Assembly (NCBI GenBank): GCA_012295275.1
Contig: CM022679.1
Span: 21,404,110-21,468,109, forward strand
DNA: 64,000 nt
Direction: 5' to 3'
Source of the DNA: Chrysomallon squamiferum
Taxonomy: Eukaryota; Mollusca; Gastropoda; Neomphalida; Peltospiridae
Below are positions 16,073 through 35,307 of the stretch, one piece after another (the first letter of the stretch is position 1; the number at the start of each line of letters is the position of its first letter). Made by a program: the position numbers and the translations under genes. Under the pieces are notes generated by a model, which was not told the DNA's origin, did no database searches, and saw only the letters and a program-made list of their open reading frames with translations.

Positions 16073-16556
16073 ACTTTGTTTTTCTTTCTCCTCAGCTTCT
16101 TCTTCATAATTTTTTTTGTTTATCTCTTTTTTTATTATTATTTAAAAAATATATTAATTCAGACTTTTGATATAATTCATTGCGCATGCGTAACACCTTG
16201 TCAAAAATTTGCACATATATTTGAAAGGCTTAAAGGAAGCAAAACCACTGAATAAAATTTATGCAACTAAATTATTTATTTTATTTTATTTTGTTTTGTT
16301 TTAATTTCTTTTTTTAATTGTTTTAATTTTTTTTTTTTTTTTTTATTTTTTTGCTACTGCTCCCACTACTACCATTCTTCGTTTTTCTTTATCTTCTGCT
16401 TCTTCTTCGTAATCTTTTTTTTTCTTCTATTTTATCTCTTTTTCTCGCTGTAATTTGTATAACTAAATTATTATTTTTAGTTATTTATTTATTATTTATT
16501 TGTTTTTATATTGTGAAATTACTTTTTTTTTTATTCACATATTTTTATCATCATCA

Positions 16557-16609
<53 letters not shown>

Positions 16610-16800
16610 TTAGCCGCCCAAGTGTTTGCCGCTCTATGACGTTGTCAACTGAAATGACGTAATTTGGCGGTTGATTTGAAAATTCTGCTAACTGTACCAA
16701 AGTATTAGAAAGAAATTTGTGTAGACAACTGACATGTTGTCGTTGTTCTTCTTCTTGGTAAGTATAAAACGATTATTTTAAAATGTCCTGTATAACCACT
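14820..16800 (+). repeat. ~720-bp segment in two to three diverged tandem copies
   Basis: Copy 1 begins with an (ATT)n run at about 14820-14876, then TTTGAATTTGAAAGGTTT and AAGACCACTTAGTAC. The same landmarks return about 719 bases later, near 15601. A third, partial copy covers about 16550-16800. Each copy contains, in order, a TTTGCC(T/G)CT.TGACTTTGTC-like block, an ACGTAAT.TG(C/G)CGGTTGA block, and a short AT-rich stretch ending in a consensus splice donor (GGTAAGTAT). The donors fall at 15142, 15876 and 16758. Copies 1 and 2 also share GCGCATGCG (15416-15424 and 16182-16190), which matches the NRF-1 binding consensus. Confidence 0.8.
15103..15141 (+). other. Signal-peptide-like mini-exon, copy 1
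   Basis: An ATG opens a 13-codon frame, MKMLKRNLLFFLL, that runs straight into a GTAAGT donor. A basic start plus hydrophobic run is what an exon for the beginning of a signal peptide looks like. Copy 2 (15835) has the same start but an internal TAG. Copy 3 (16734-16757) reads MLSLFFFL before its donor. I could not find a convincing second exon: the nearest acceptor-like site (about 16973) opens only short frames. It may be the remains of a duplicated gene start. Confidence 0.25.
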
Positions 16801-16861
16801 AGAAATATGCAATCAATGAATTCATTTATAACTTAATTTTCATATTCCAAGAAGAATAACA

Positions 16862-16865
16862 ACAA

Positions 16866-16908
<43 letters not shown>

Positions 16909-16912
16909 ATAT
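16862..16912. repeat. (AATA)n tetranucleotide microsatellite
   Basis: About 12 uninterrupted AATA/TAAA units. Confidence 0.9.
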
Positions 16913-17599
16913 ACACTACATTATATAAAGTAAGCAGTAATGAAATGATGACAATGTTTTATTGTTTTTCAGTGGCAGCCAGAACCTTGTGTCTGACATT
17001 TAGTCCATGCATGATGAGAGAATCCACTAACACTCTGCCTCGTTCATTGTGGACAGAAACAGTTTATAACAGATATCTAGCAGAAAACAAAAACATAAAA
17101 ATGAATTAATTAACTGACTACCGTTATAAGAATACCATGAACTAATTCTCGTGTTGTTTATTCTCAGGTAAAAGTAATGGCTATGAAAAGTGACATTTTA
17201 TAATTTTCCAATTTTTTTTTTTTTTTCAGTTTTATTTTATTATATTTTATATCACGTGTTACAACATATTACATAGAATTACATTATTTCTTCAGCTAAT
17301 TATTTATGTTTGCCTACAGGCACGGTCATATCTGCCTCACATCTTACATCCTTTGATATCCATGTTTAATTCTTCTAAATATTGTTGTTATGTGTCTAGA
17401 CTAAACTGTCATACAGACAAAAGATTTTGAAATTTGTTGGATTTCAGTGAATTTCTTCAAGAATTAACTTCATTTAGCGATCGGCCTTTCTGTAATTTAT
17501 ATATATATATATATATAAACTTTGAAGAAAAAAAGAAAAAAAACTATATATATATTCAAATTTTATTTTGGTTTTTCTTACACCGACTACGGGTTTAGA

Positions 17600-18640
17600 A
17601 AATTTAACATGAATTCAGTTCAGAAGACAGACTGATGTTCTACACTTCTTGTCCCACCCGTCTTGTCCAGACGCTCCTTCACGGATATCTCAGACAGCTT
17701 GGAAACGAAAAGCTGTTTTGTGACGATTGACTGTCAGTCTCCAGTCTCAACCCGAACTTGTCGCTAGCAGCTCGCACACAAAAAGCCAAAACTTCATCTC
17801 GTCTACAAATCGAATTCTGCTTGAAACCGAGCATCCTCCTGCATAGTGTTCCATTACTTTCTCTTCTAACCTTGAAAGAAATAATTTACACGTCTTCATT
17901 TGCACTTTCTTACTTCATTTACTTAGTTTTTTTTACTTTTGTTTTCTCTCTATCTCCATATAAAATGCATTTATGATAATAATAATAATAACAGTAATGA
18001 CGACGACGATGATAGTCATCGTCATAATACACGTAATTATCTGTCTAAGTTTCCTAATCTCTTTCTGTTTTCTGGCGACATAGGAGCTAAGTCTTTGCAG
18101 AGACAGACCATTGATGGCGAATCTTTTCAAACTGGCGTGTCGATTTTTAATTTTTTTTATTATGATTATTATTATTTTTTAAAATCATTCCAAACAGCGT
18201 CAAGATCAGGTAAGGATCTGAAGTCTGTTTGGAATGACTGACTTAGCCAGTCTCAGGTCTTAACCGAACATTTCAAGTTGTTCTTGAAACCAAACTTCCA
18301 CAATGTTTAAAGCTGCATTATTTTTCTTCTACTCTTGATAGAAATAATTAATTAATACTGTCGCACTTTGTTATTCATTCATTATCTTTTTTGTTTTGTT
18401 TTGTTTTCATTTGTATGTACACAGACATATGGATAGATAGATATATAGATATACTTATAACAATAATAACAATGAGGATGATGTTATCACACATATCTGT
18501 GATATATATATATCAAAATTATAAATAAATAATAATAATAATAATAATAAAATAGAGAAAACTGTTTACAGAGACTACTTTTTCGCCTGACGTGCCGAAA
18601 GTTTCTTCTTCCTCCTCTTCTTTTTGTTTTTCATTTCAAA
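17600..18640. repeat. Degenerate ~480-bp tandem duplication
   Basis: Landmarks in 17690-17910 recur at 18215-18380 in the same order: CAGTCTC then TTAACCGAAC or CAACCCGAAC, CTTGAAACC, a TTTCTTCTACTCTTGATAGAAATAATT-like stretch and CACTTT. A further partial match (TTTGCAGAGAC versus TTTACAGAGAC) links about 18095 to 18567. Identity is moderate. No coding frame is shared. Confidence 0.55.
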
Positions 18641-18653
18641 ACCAAATTTCATA

Positions 18654-18654
18654 T

Positions 18655-18685
<31 letters not shown>

Positions 18686-19171
18686 TTATTACGTATGACA
18701 CACATAATAAAGATAAGTGGATATCCACTGCATGGTATCTCGCAAATTAACTATCAATCTTTTTTTATCTCAGCAGAACATAGTCGTAACGGTGCTGCTG
18801 TTCTGTATAAATAAATCACTTTCTATTTCTGTGTTCAACTAATCGTCATAAATTTGACGTAACTAATAGTTTGCCTCTTGCGAATTCAATTCCTTCATCT
18901 TCGTGTGGGAAATGTGCATCTTATCTTTGGACTGGACAAAAACACGCAACTCCCTCCTCCCAAGCCCTCTACCCTCAGTTTTTGGTTTTGCTTTTTCCTG
19001 GTATTTATGTCATTTCTGTAATATATCGTTAATAAATATAAACCAAAAAAAATACACACAAATAAATGGGACAGAAAAACCTGTAAAAATATAGAAAGCA
19101 TTTATTTATATATTTTTATTTTTTGTTAATGGTATTGGCATTAGTATTTATTTATTTGTTTCTTTGCTGGT

Positions 19172-19218
<47 letters not shown>

Positions 19219-19692
19219 TTATTGTTTTGAGATCATCTTTTATTTATATACATTATAAAATTCTGTTGTAGTTCTTAATAGTATCTAGGAATTTTATAAT
19301 GAGATTGTTTGTAGTATATAGTGCTACAGCCACTTTCAAAAATGTTTAAATTAATTTTTTCTCATACACTGTACAAAAATAAAAGGACATTGACACAGAA
19401 TGTTAATATTAATAGTAAATACGTTTATTTCATGTTTTTAATTTTTTATTAATATTTTAAAAAAAATTTGAAGTACTGTGCTGAATTTCCAGATACGCTT
19501 TTCGCGGTCATGTGACTGTCAAATTAAAATGTTTTATCTTCTAAACGAGTGATACGATATACGTATCCAGTTGTATTAAGTATCTTATTTTAACTTATAA
19601 AATACATTTAACTGTAAATATAGGCTTGATTTTTTATGAACTAAATTAATTTCACATCAAAATGTACGAACAGGTTTGAAGATTCTTTTTAA

Positions 19693-19755
<63 letters not shown>

Positions 19756-20340
19756 TGTTATTACTGTTGTTGTTGTTTTGTTCCACTGGTACTATTAAGA
19801 AATATTTAGCTGTTAGTTCGACAAATGAATGTAAAATTTGACGGTTAAATTAAATAATAACATGCAAATTGTTAAATAATTTTTATCAAACTGTAATTAT
19901 TATGTACATTATAGTTAAATGTTTTCATTATTGTTGTTGTTTTTTCGCAATTGCTATTCTTTTTCTTATATTATAAAATATGTATTTTATTGTTAGTTGT
20001 TAATAAAAAAATAAATAAACATGATTTTCAAAATTATTTCAAACTGTTTATGTATATATTATTATACCTAAAATTTATTGATTATGATAAATGACTATAC
20101 ATTTTCTGAACTATACTACTATTTTAATTAATTAATAAATCTTTTCCTTTGTACTGAGAATTTGTTAAAATATTTTGACGCTTGTCGAAAGTGATAAATA
20201 TTAATATAATATTTATAAGCTAAGAAAACATGAAACGTTCGATGTGTTTTCTAACAACAAAAAAAATTAAACATTTTCGTTGTTATCTGAAATGTCATCA
20301 TCACAGACAGTAAAATTGTATTAAGTAAGAATATCTGTAT
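18654..20340. other. AT-rich non-coding sequence with simple repeats
   Basis: Contains (TTTA)n at about 18654-18690 and 19168-19222 and (ATT)n at about 19697-19755. The intervening sequence is AT-rich and unique. No gene supported. Confidence 0.6.
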
Positions 20341-20466
20341 GAATCTGTGTGTGCTTGTTTTGTGCGTGTTAAGGACATCCACATCTACAGTGAAACACAA
20401 AATTTGTATGCTATTATTATTATTATTATTATTACTGTTGTTATGATTATTGTTGTTGATTCTCAG

Positions 20467-20593
<127 letters not shown>

Positions 20594-21003
20594 GATTTTC
20601 ATTTGTTATGGCCAAGAACAAAGACTTAAATTCATAACAATTTTATTTCAAATAAATAATTCAAAATATATTTTCGCCAGTGTTTCTAATATTGCTGTAC
20701 ACAAATGACCAGAATAAACTGAATAATGTCCACATTTTAAGAGATCACTTACGTAATAATTATTAGCGACATCAAGTTTATATTTACCGTATTTATTCTT
20801 GTATAAGTCTCATCATGAGCATACGTTAATTCATTTATAACTATATACAAACATATATACATACATACATGACAAAGCAGAATATAGAAATTTAACATAA
20901 CACAAAAACACGCATATACAACATTTTTTTTAAACAAAAACTGCTTATATAAACTGTTTATCTTACACATGGAATTCTGCACGAAATAATTTCACCTAAT
21001 TCA

Positions 21004-21119
21004 TTCTGGATTTTCTTTCTTTTTCAATAATAATAATAATAATAAATAATAATAAATAATAATAAATAATAATAATAATAAAAATTAAAAATAAAAATAA
21101 TTATAATAATAAAAATAAA

Positions 21120-21178
<59 letters not shown>

Positions 21179-21205
21179 CAATAATAATAATAATAATGAT
21201 AATAA
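21004..21205. repeat. (AAT)n-rich tract
   Basis: Interrupted then pure AAT trinucleotides, just 3' of the stop codon of the lyase-like gene and probably in its 3' UTR or flank. Confidence 0.9.
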
Positions 21206-21260
21206 TTAGTATATAACGTCAGTTTAATGTTTTGGTCTTTCATCATGGTAAGTTTCAAGT

Positions 21261-28104
<6,844 letters not shown>

Positions 28105-28509
28105 GACAGTCCTGTTGTAGAACAGCCGAGTCAAAGTTCACAAGTCAGATATGGATAGTCACATCTGACGTACTTTGTGATTGCAGTGAAATACGGACAG
28201 CGTGTGTATCAATGTGTCTGGAGCAGTTTACGTGTAACAGTATACTAATACTCTAACTGGCGGTGTATTGTCACGAGGATGTGCTCATGAAATATCGCTC
28301 ACCTTTTGTCCTTCTTTTTTTTTTTTCGCTTTTCCATCACCTCAACATCCGCCCAGTGTTTTATCATGATTCAGCTAGGTGTCAGGTATGCAGAGCGTTA
28401 GCTCAACAACTACCATAGTATTTCATAAAAGAAACAAAAATATAAAAATTTGTTTTTTCATTATCATCCATGATTACATTATTGAGTGAGTTTAATATTT
28501 GTGACGATT

Positions 28510-28635
28510 TTACCAAACTAAAGACCCTGTCCGTGTAGAACATATATGCCCCTGCCCAAAACTAAAGACCCTGTCCAGAATACCCGTCCATTTCCAAGAT
28601 AAAAGCCCCTGTCCAAGATAAACGCCCCTGGTTAT
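28510..28635. repeat. Degenerate short repeat with CCCTGTCC core
   Basis: Phrases such as AAAGACCCTGTCC, AAAGCCCCTGTCCAAGATAA and AAACGCCCCTGG recur four to five times at spacings of about 22-45 bases. Confidence 0.6.
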
Positions 28636-28829
28636 AATATATCTCTTTTTCCCTGTCCATTTATCTTTCTCTTTGTCCGTGGATAGTATTATTGATTTGC
28701 ATTATTATTATGTTACTGGTGATATCACTGCTACTGCAACATCTGCTGTTACTGTTCATCTGGTGGTTATTTCAGCCGTTAAAACATTTCCAAATTAATA
28801 TTATATATAAGCGATAAATAATAATAATA

Positions 28830-28833
28830 ATAA

Positions 28834-28864
<31 letters not shown>

Positions 28865-28892
28865 AAGAACAACAACAACAACAACAACAAAT
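28830..28892. repeat. (AAG)n then (AAC)n microsatellite
   Basis: Trinucleotide run that switches from AAT to AAG to AAC. Confidence 0.9.
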
Positions 28893-28988
28893 AAAAAAAA
28901 GCAAAGGTTAAATAATATCGCATAATAGGTACAACGTAAAATTACGAAAAGACCCGAGGTTTTCCGATGTCTTTGCGCAATAATAAAA

Positions 28989-28996
28989 TGACGTCA
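28989..28996. promoter_or_regulatory. CRE-type palindrome TGACGTCA
   Basis: A perfect CREB/ATF consensus site between two divergently arranged genes. One eight-base match can occur by chance; its position is the only support. Confidence 0.3.
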
Positions 28997-29190
28997 TTTC
29001 ATAGTAATACTTTTACACCTTTCTAATCATTTTTATTTTAAAATCGCTGTGTCCTCGATACACTTAACTTATAATCTTTTTATTTAGCCTTTTAAATCTT
29101 ACTCAAGCAAATGTAAGTATTTATGTTTCACTTACATTTTAGTCTTCACGATACTTTTTTTTTTGCTTAGGATTTTCATGGAAAAACATA

Positions 29191-29249
<59 letters not shown>

Positions 29250-29676
29250 AACAATAGATATAAATATTTCGATCCATATCTCAATTCCCGTAATACACAT
29301 GTTTTATGAGTTACATTTATTAATCATTAATTAATATCAAACCTACTTATGTCATACTGACATCTAATTTTGATTACCAATACTGCATATACATTATTTA
29401 AATTATATTCTAATTAAAAGTAGATTATCTCACGTTGCTAACATGGTTATATTCTGATTTTTAAAAAAATTATTATTATGATTATTATTATTATTGTAAT
29501 AATTAAAAAAAAATCATATTTATAAATACCTTCGTAAAGCAAACAGACTACATTAAATATATATTTATTCTAATCAGCTATTGTTACCATGGCATCTCAG
29601 CTATGATTTTTAATCATTAATATGGTCTTACCAAGCCGCCATTTTTTAAATATAAATAAACTTTAAAACTACGCAG

Positions 29677-30967
29677 ATGATGTCGGTACTAGACGTGATG
29701 AAAAGGAGGTCATCGATGGGTGGGAACATATCGCCTGTTGCTCATCAGATCAGAAACCTGTATTTCAACAACAACTCCAAGACGTCGCTTTCTCTGAAAG
29801 CGTGTATAAGTTGCTCCCAGACGAGCTCCTTGGACGACATGAACCCAGAAAATGGTTATCAGGATCGAACGCTCTCAGAAATGATGGAGATGCCAGACCC
29901 GAGGGTAGTGAAAGAGCAAGAAGCCGAAACGGACGAACAAGAACAAGCAGACGCTCGGAAGAAAGAACAAGAAGAAGCAGACGCTCAGAAGAAAGAACAA
30001 GAAGAAGCAGACGCTCGGAAGAAAGAACAAGAACATGCAGGCACTCAGAAGAAAGATCAAGAACACCCGGATGCAACGCATAAGGTACAGGCTGGCACGA
30101 AGGGCAAAGAAGCAGATGCGAAAACCAAAGAGGCAAGCGCGAAGGACAAAAAACTGCCAAAGATCAAAAAGAAACGCGAGAAGACAGCGTACCACGTGAA
30201 GGCGGGCGTCTGTCTGGATGTGGTGTGCGGACAGTTTGTGGTGACAAACATCGCTGATGATTTTTTCCAAGTCGACGAGGATGTGACGCCGATAGTGAAA
30301 AGAAACAATTTGACTCCTCCTTTCTACAGAAATTCGCCGGAATATTACAGGTAAGTAAAAATTAAGGTTATGATAATAAAAAAAAATAATAATAAAAAAA
30401 AAATAATAAAATGATTTTTTTTAAAAAGAGAGGAAAGTTTATAGACATGAGGCAGGTCTAAAGATGTTTTGTTCTTGTTATTTTAAATTTGTGTTGAAAT
30501 TCTGTTTTATATATTGAATAATAACAACAACAACAATAACTATGACCACGATTAAAACAAGATCAGTAAGAATAATGATGATGATGTGATAGTGATAATG
30601 AAAAATATAATGACAATTATAATGGGTAATAATAATGATAATAATAATAAAGGTAATAAGAATAATGATGACGATGATGACGATGATAATACAAATTTAA
30701 ATTACACTGATAACAACACAGACTATTATTTTTAAAATCCATTCTAGCGACAAAGAGAAGAACAGGATCCAGGTGCTGCAGTCGCTGAGTCGCCTCGGAT
30801 TCCTGGTTCAGTACGGTCACGTTGAAGGAGACATCGCTCATGCAGACAGCACGAAGGACAAGCTTTGCTCCTGTACCTGTTCAGACTGCTGCAAAACGTG
30901 CTACTACAAGACAAAGGCGAGCTGTGAGTCATTCTTCTTTGACAAGCTGGGCTGTTACTGGGATTAG
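29677..30967 (+). CDS. Orphan protein with charged decapeptide repeats and Cys-rich C-terminus
   Basis: Two coding exons: 29677-30350, ending CAG with a GTAAGT donor, and 30748-30967, after a TTCTAG acceptor. Phases match. The product is 297 residues with a TAG stop. Residues 1-75 are Ser/Met-rich. Residues about 87-137 consist of five ten-residue units of the type EQEEADARKK, which alternate acid and base and could form a charged helix. Residues 140-168 are Lys-rich. Residues 169-240 are a more ordered stretch (AGVCLDVVCGQFVVTNIADDFF). The tail has eight Cys in 30 residues (CSCTCSDCCKTC, then two more, at 265-294), suggesting metal binding or disulphides. There is no signal peptide or membrane segment. 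An acceptor-like CAG directly precedes the ATG, so a 5' UTR exon may exist. Two AATAAA signals follow the stop by about 60 bp. I do not recognise the family; function unknown. Confidence 0.75.
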
Positions 30968-31023
30968 AGCTCCCAGCTTAGTCGTGTCCTGATAGTCACC
31001 GCTAATACCCCCTTGAAATTTTA

Positions 31024-31037
31024 AATAAAAAAATAAA
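31024..31037 (+). terminator. Polyadenylation signals of the orphan Cys-rich gene
   Basis: Two AATAAA hexamers (31024-31029 and 31032-31037) follow the stop codon by 57-65 bases, a normal position for a short 3' UTR. They lie in an A-rich stretch, so only position supports them. Confidence 0.5.
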
Positions 31038-31044
31038 TCAACAG

Positions 31045-31700
31045 CTAACAGTCAGCTTGAAGCTTTCTGGTCACAACAGTCAACAACTCATAGTCAGCAA
31101 ACTGTCAAAGTGAAGTTTTCTGTTCAGATCAGTCTACAGAAAACTGTCAATTTGAAACATTCTGATCGCATCAATCTACGATAATAAGTCAGTTTGAAGC
31201 ATTTTCATTAAATCAATCTACAGCCAATAGTCAACTTGAGGATTTCTGTTCACATCAGTCTACGGATAATAATTTGAAGCATTTTTCACAGCTAATGGTC
31301 AGCTTGAAGATTTCTGATGAAATCAGTCTACAGCAGACTTTCAGTTTGAACCTTTCTTCTGAGATCAGTCTACAGCTAATAGTCAACTTGAAGCATTTTG
31401 TTAAGATCAATCTACAGCAAACTTTCAGCTTGAGATTTCTCTTCAGATCAATTTACGGATAATCAGTCAATTTGAAGCATTTTCTTTAAATCATTCTACA
31501 GCTAATAGTCAACTTGTCAGATCATTGTACAGCTAATAATCACATTAAAGCATGTTATCAAACTGTCTACAGCTGTAATATACTGAAACTGTAGCTAAAA
31601 TGTCCTAACTGTTTGAGTCTACAGTTCATAGACATTGTGAAACGATCCAGTCAGATTAACCTGCAGCTAAGAGTTAAACGTCGCACATTCAGATCAACTG
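31045..31700. repeat. Degenerate ~48-bp minisatellite
   Basis: A unit of the type GATCAGTCTACAGCTAATAG then TCAACTTGAAGCATTTTGTT recurs about every 48 bases, with many substitutions and deletions, roughly 12 copies. Short open frames are repeat artefacts. Confidence 0.8.
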
Positions 31701-32508
31701 GAAACTTGCTGTTTATCAGCATTTTCACGACCATTCAGTCCTGTGGGAAATACAACAGAACAGTGCTTCAGAAGAAAGATTTGCTCAGTCAGATTTCATA
31801 TTTCACATTGTGTTAGAAAAAGGCTGGAATCTTTGAAACTGAAATCAAACAAACAGGACAGCTGGCGGACAAGAAGGAGATAGAGGTAACAGACGCTCGC
31901 TCTATCGCGAGGAAAGGATGACGTTACTTATGATGATGATGATGATGATGATGATGACGAGTGGTCAATACCAATCCACCATCACGATAAAGATAAGCAG
32001 ATGACGTATTTGACCACGCTATCTATCAATATCAAAAATGTTAATCTGATAACCATGCAGGCAAGTGAATGTATTTGGTCAAAAAGTTCTGACTGTCGTC
32101 ATAATCCAGTTTTCGAAATGATTAACAGTAACGTGGATGTAATCAGTACTACAAGCACGTCCCACGTAGCCAACAGAATATATTAGACCATCGCGTCTGC
32201 TACATATCCTGATAAGCAGAAGATAAATATACAAAAAAAAATTCCGTACAGACAGCTCAGTATAATAGGTTAACTGTTTCATCAGTACTTCCCCAAAACG
32301 TTGAGAAAACGAAGTGGCTGAACGGTGTTCTTTGTAGATTGCTCCGTATGTTAGGATGTTGTCTCCTTTTGCGATATTTCAACTAGATAAAAGTAAAAAG
32401 ATTACAAGAAAAGCGTATCAAGGGCACAGCAACCTATCCAGTGATTGCGCTGATTGTATTTGTAATTTTAGATAATTGAATCAAAATGTAATTTTGTTAT
32501 AACGTGTT

Positions 32509-32570
<62 letters not shown>

Positions 32571-33181
32571 TATAATTATAATAAATTATAATTATAATGA
32601 CTGATGATAATGATGATAATGTTAATAATAATAATAATAACAACAATAATGACAGATGATTGATAATGATGATAATTAAAATAACGATATAAAATAATGA
32701 TAATAATATTATAATAATGAAGATAATGAAAATTAGACGAAAATAATAAAAATCATTATTGATGATATTGATCATAATGATGATGATAATCATGGATTAG
32801 AAACGTAATTCAATTTATTATTTTTTGTTTTGTTTACAAACTAACTGGTTTTGTTTTGTGTTAGTTGAATATATTTACCTTATTAACATTTACATACATT
32901 TGCAGAAATAAAAACAATAGTAGATATTACCATAGTTCGCTTGTAACATGAATTATAACGGAATCGGAATACGTAATGATATTATCATACTGCGATAAAA
33001 TAAATTTTGTATCTTCAGTTTGATAGTTTGTATTTCTTTTCATTAACAACTAATATTATCTTATGTGTTAGACGTAAATAAGTAAATAAATAAATAAATA
33101 ATGAAGAAAATCATAACTGATTGTTTTGATCATAATGATGATGATTAAAAAAATATACTGCTACTATTAGTACTGACTTAA

Positions 33182-33212
<31 letters not shown>

Positions 33213-33635
33213 ATATTATTGGAAGCAGCTGTTATAGTAGGGGTAGTAATAATGATGATAATAATAATAATAATAACATAGCAAGGTAGACAACCCAGCA
33301 TCGAAAACTGATCATACAGAGTTATTCCTCTTTATTATAGACAACATAATTAAGGTATCCAAAAAGAACGCGGATTTTAGCGTTTGTTTATTTGTTCAGT
33401 TCGAGACGCAGAACCGATCTTTGTTGTGTTGTTGTAGTTATTGTTGTTTTGTTGTTGTTGTTGTTGTTTTTTGTGTTCTCCTCGTGTTTTAGAAAGATTC
33501 CCAAATTAAATGACACTTTCAACTCATAAATATTAAGTTATTTATTTTTAAATCAAAATAATAAAAGTGTTGACACAATTATTTGGTAAAAATGTATTTA
33601 TTATTATTTATTTTTTAAATAAGATTCTATTATTT

Positions 33636-33669
<34 letters not shown>

Positions 33670-35030
33670 TGTATGTTATTTATTTTAATGGCATATTTTT
33701 CCCCATACACATGAGTAATTACATGCAAGTTGACAAGCCCTTGTCATTCATTCAAATTTTTGCGTTTTTTTTTATTTATTAATTCTTTTTAAAACTACAT
33801 CCTGCTAGTTAGATAGACAGGTAGGTAGATAAATAGATAGACAGATTGGTAGATAAAACAGTATTGATAGATAAATAGATATATACATACATACGTACGT
33901 ACGTACATAATAATAAATACATCCATACGTATGTGCTTACGTACACGCATATCGATTCATTCCTATTACAAGTTTACTAACGCAAACAGTTCCTAATACT
34001 ATCTGCATAAACTAAAATAAAAAATTTAAAAAAAGATTTCAAAGTTCATTTTCTGATTGTTAAGGTTGTTCACATTTTTAACTGACAGCCGAGAAACTCT
34101 GTTCTTCATTAACCATCGCAAACGTGGACATAAGCCAACTGCAGCAGTTGTATACAGGAATTCCAATCAAACTGCAGTTTAGAGTCGTTTGTCGTCAATG
34201 CCGGTCTTCTGTTGTGTTCAGCGCTGAAATTCTCTCAGTATCGGAACAGCAATTAGCTAACAAGCTTGTGTACAGGCGTCATTTTGCTGATAAAAATATG
34301 TGTGTGGGATTTTTTTTTCATTTTTTTTTGTGGTTTTTTATGTGTGTGTGTGTGCGGGGGGGGTACATTTGCTGGGTTTTGGGGGTTTTTTTTGAAGAGT
34401 TTTTTTTTTTTTTTTTTTTTTTTTAGAGGGAGATAATTTAAGAGAGATTAATTTTATCTGAGAACTTTCAGAAAACGAGACCTATTGATGCAAAGAAAAT
34501 TAATTATTTTCAAATACCGATCGTTTGCACATAACATACTTCTGTAATATTGCGTTATTCCGCTTCGTGTATTCATTTACACTGTCTTCACGTTACTTTC
34601 TGAACGAGAAAGAATTCCTCTTTATTTAATGTTTAGAACGATCAAACAAAATTATATGCATGGTATAATGTATGGCTGCATAGTTTACCCTAAAAAAAAT
34701 ATGTTTTTTTAAAAAAATAAAAGAATTCAAAATGTTCTGATGTTTTGTATTAACGATTACACTTAATGTTCAACATTAAGAAAATTATTTTAAAATAACC
34801 TAATATTGATCATTTTAATGAAGGAGACTATTTTTTTTAAAATTGATATGTACTTTAAAAAATAAAAAAATAAAAAAATAAAAAATCATATGATTGATTT
34901 GTTTCCTAACAGTTTTGTGTTATGTTTAAGAAAATAATTTGAAATGATCGATGACAGCTGATGAAATGAATTTAATGAAGATATTTCCTTTTCCCTCTGT
35001 TTTTCATATTTTGTAATCCATTCAAATAAA
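31700..35030. other. Non-coding sequence with simple repeats
   Basis: Unique AT-rich sequence with (GAT)n at 31930-31957, (AAT)n at about 32514-32570 grading into mixed ATG/AAT units to 32790, (AATA)n near 33180-33213, poly-A of about 30 at 33640-33669, TAGA/TACG tetramers at 33810-33908 and T-runs at 34305-34425. The frame at 34088-34290 (contains QQLANKLVYRRHFADKN) is coding-like over about 65 codons, but I find no matching donor and do not call it. Confidence 0.5.
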
Positions 35031-35040
35031 TAAATAAAAT

Positions 35041-35045
<5 letters not shown>

Positions 35046-35093
<48 letters not shown>

Positions 35094-35270
35094 AAAAAGG
35101 ACGGGTGTATTTCTGGTACGATACTTATACATTATAATACACATACATACACGCACGCACACGCACACACACACACACACATACATACACATACATACAT
35201 ACACATACATACATAAACATACATACACACATACATACATACACACATACATACATACACACACATACAT
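35046..35270. repeat. (GA)n tract followed by (CATA)n/(CA)n
   Basis: GA dinucleotides at about 35044-35087, then CA/CATA units from about 35140 to 35270. Confidence 0.9.
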
Positions 35271-35307
35271 AATGAAGAAGAATGACGAATGTGAAAGAAT
35301 CTACTAG

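Larger units (their letters stand above)
28105..29676. other. Divergent intergenic region between the lyase-like gene and the orphan Cys-rich gene
   Basis: The two genes point away from each other, about 1.6 kb apart, so this region should hold both promoters. It contains GCCCCTGTCC-type short repeats (28510-28635), (AT)n just downstream at 27983-28013, an AAG/AAC trinucleotide tract (about 28830-28890), a CRE palindrome and (ATT)n at about 29193-29250. The lyase 5' UTR lies directly above 28104, and an acceptor-like CAG (about 28114) leaves room for an upstream UTR exon. An acceptor-like CAG also precedes the plus-strand ATG. Confidence 0.45.

Noticed and set aside
29765-30308. Other-frame open frames across the orphan gene
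   Set aside because: They are shadows of the real exon; the in-frame decapeptide repeat keeps other frames open as well.
33639-33670. Poly-A tract as a retrogene tail
   Set aside because: No coding or LINE-like sequence precedes it, and similar homopolymers occur throughout the AT-rich background.
34088-34426. Coding-like frame with QQLANKLVYRRHFADKN, preceded by an acceptor-like TAACTGACAG
   Set aside because: No donor in phase, it ends in a GT/T-rich low-complexity run, and the family is not recognised. It could be an old exon remnant but is not supportable.
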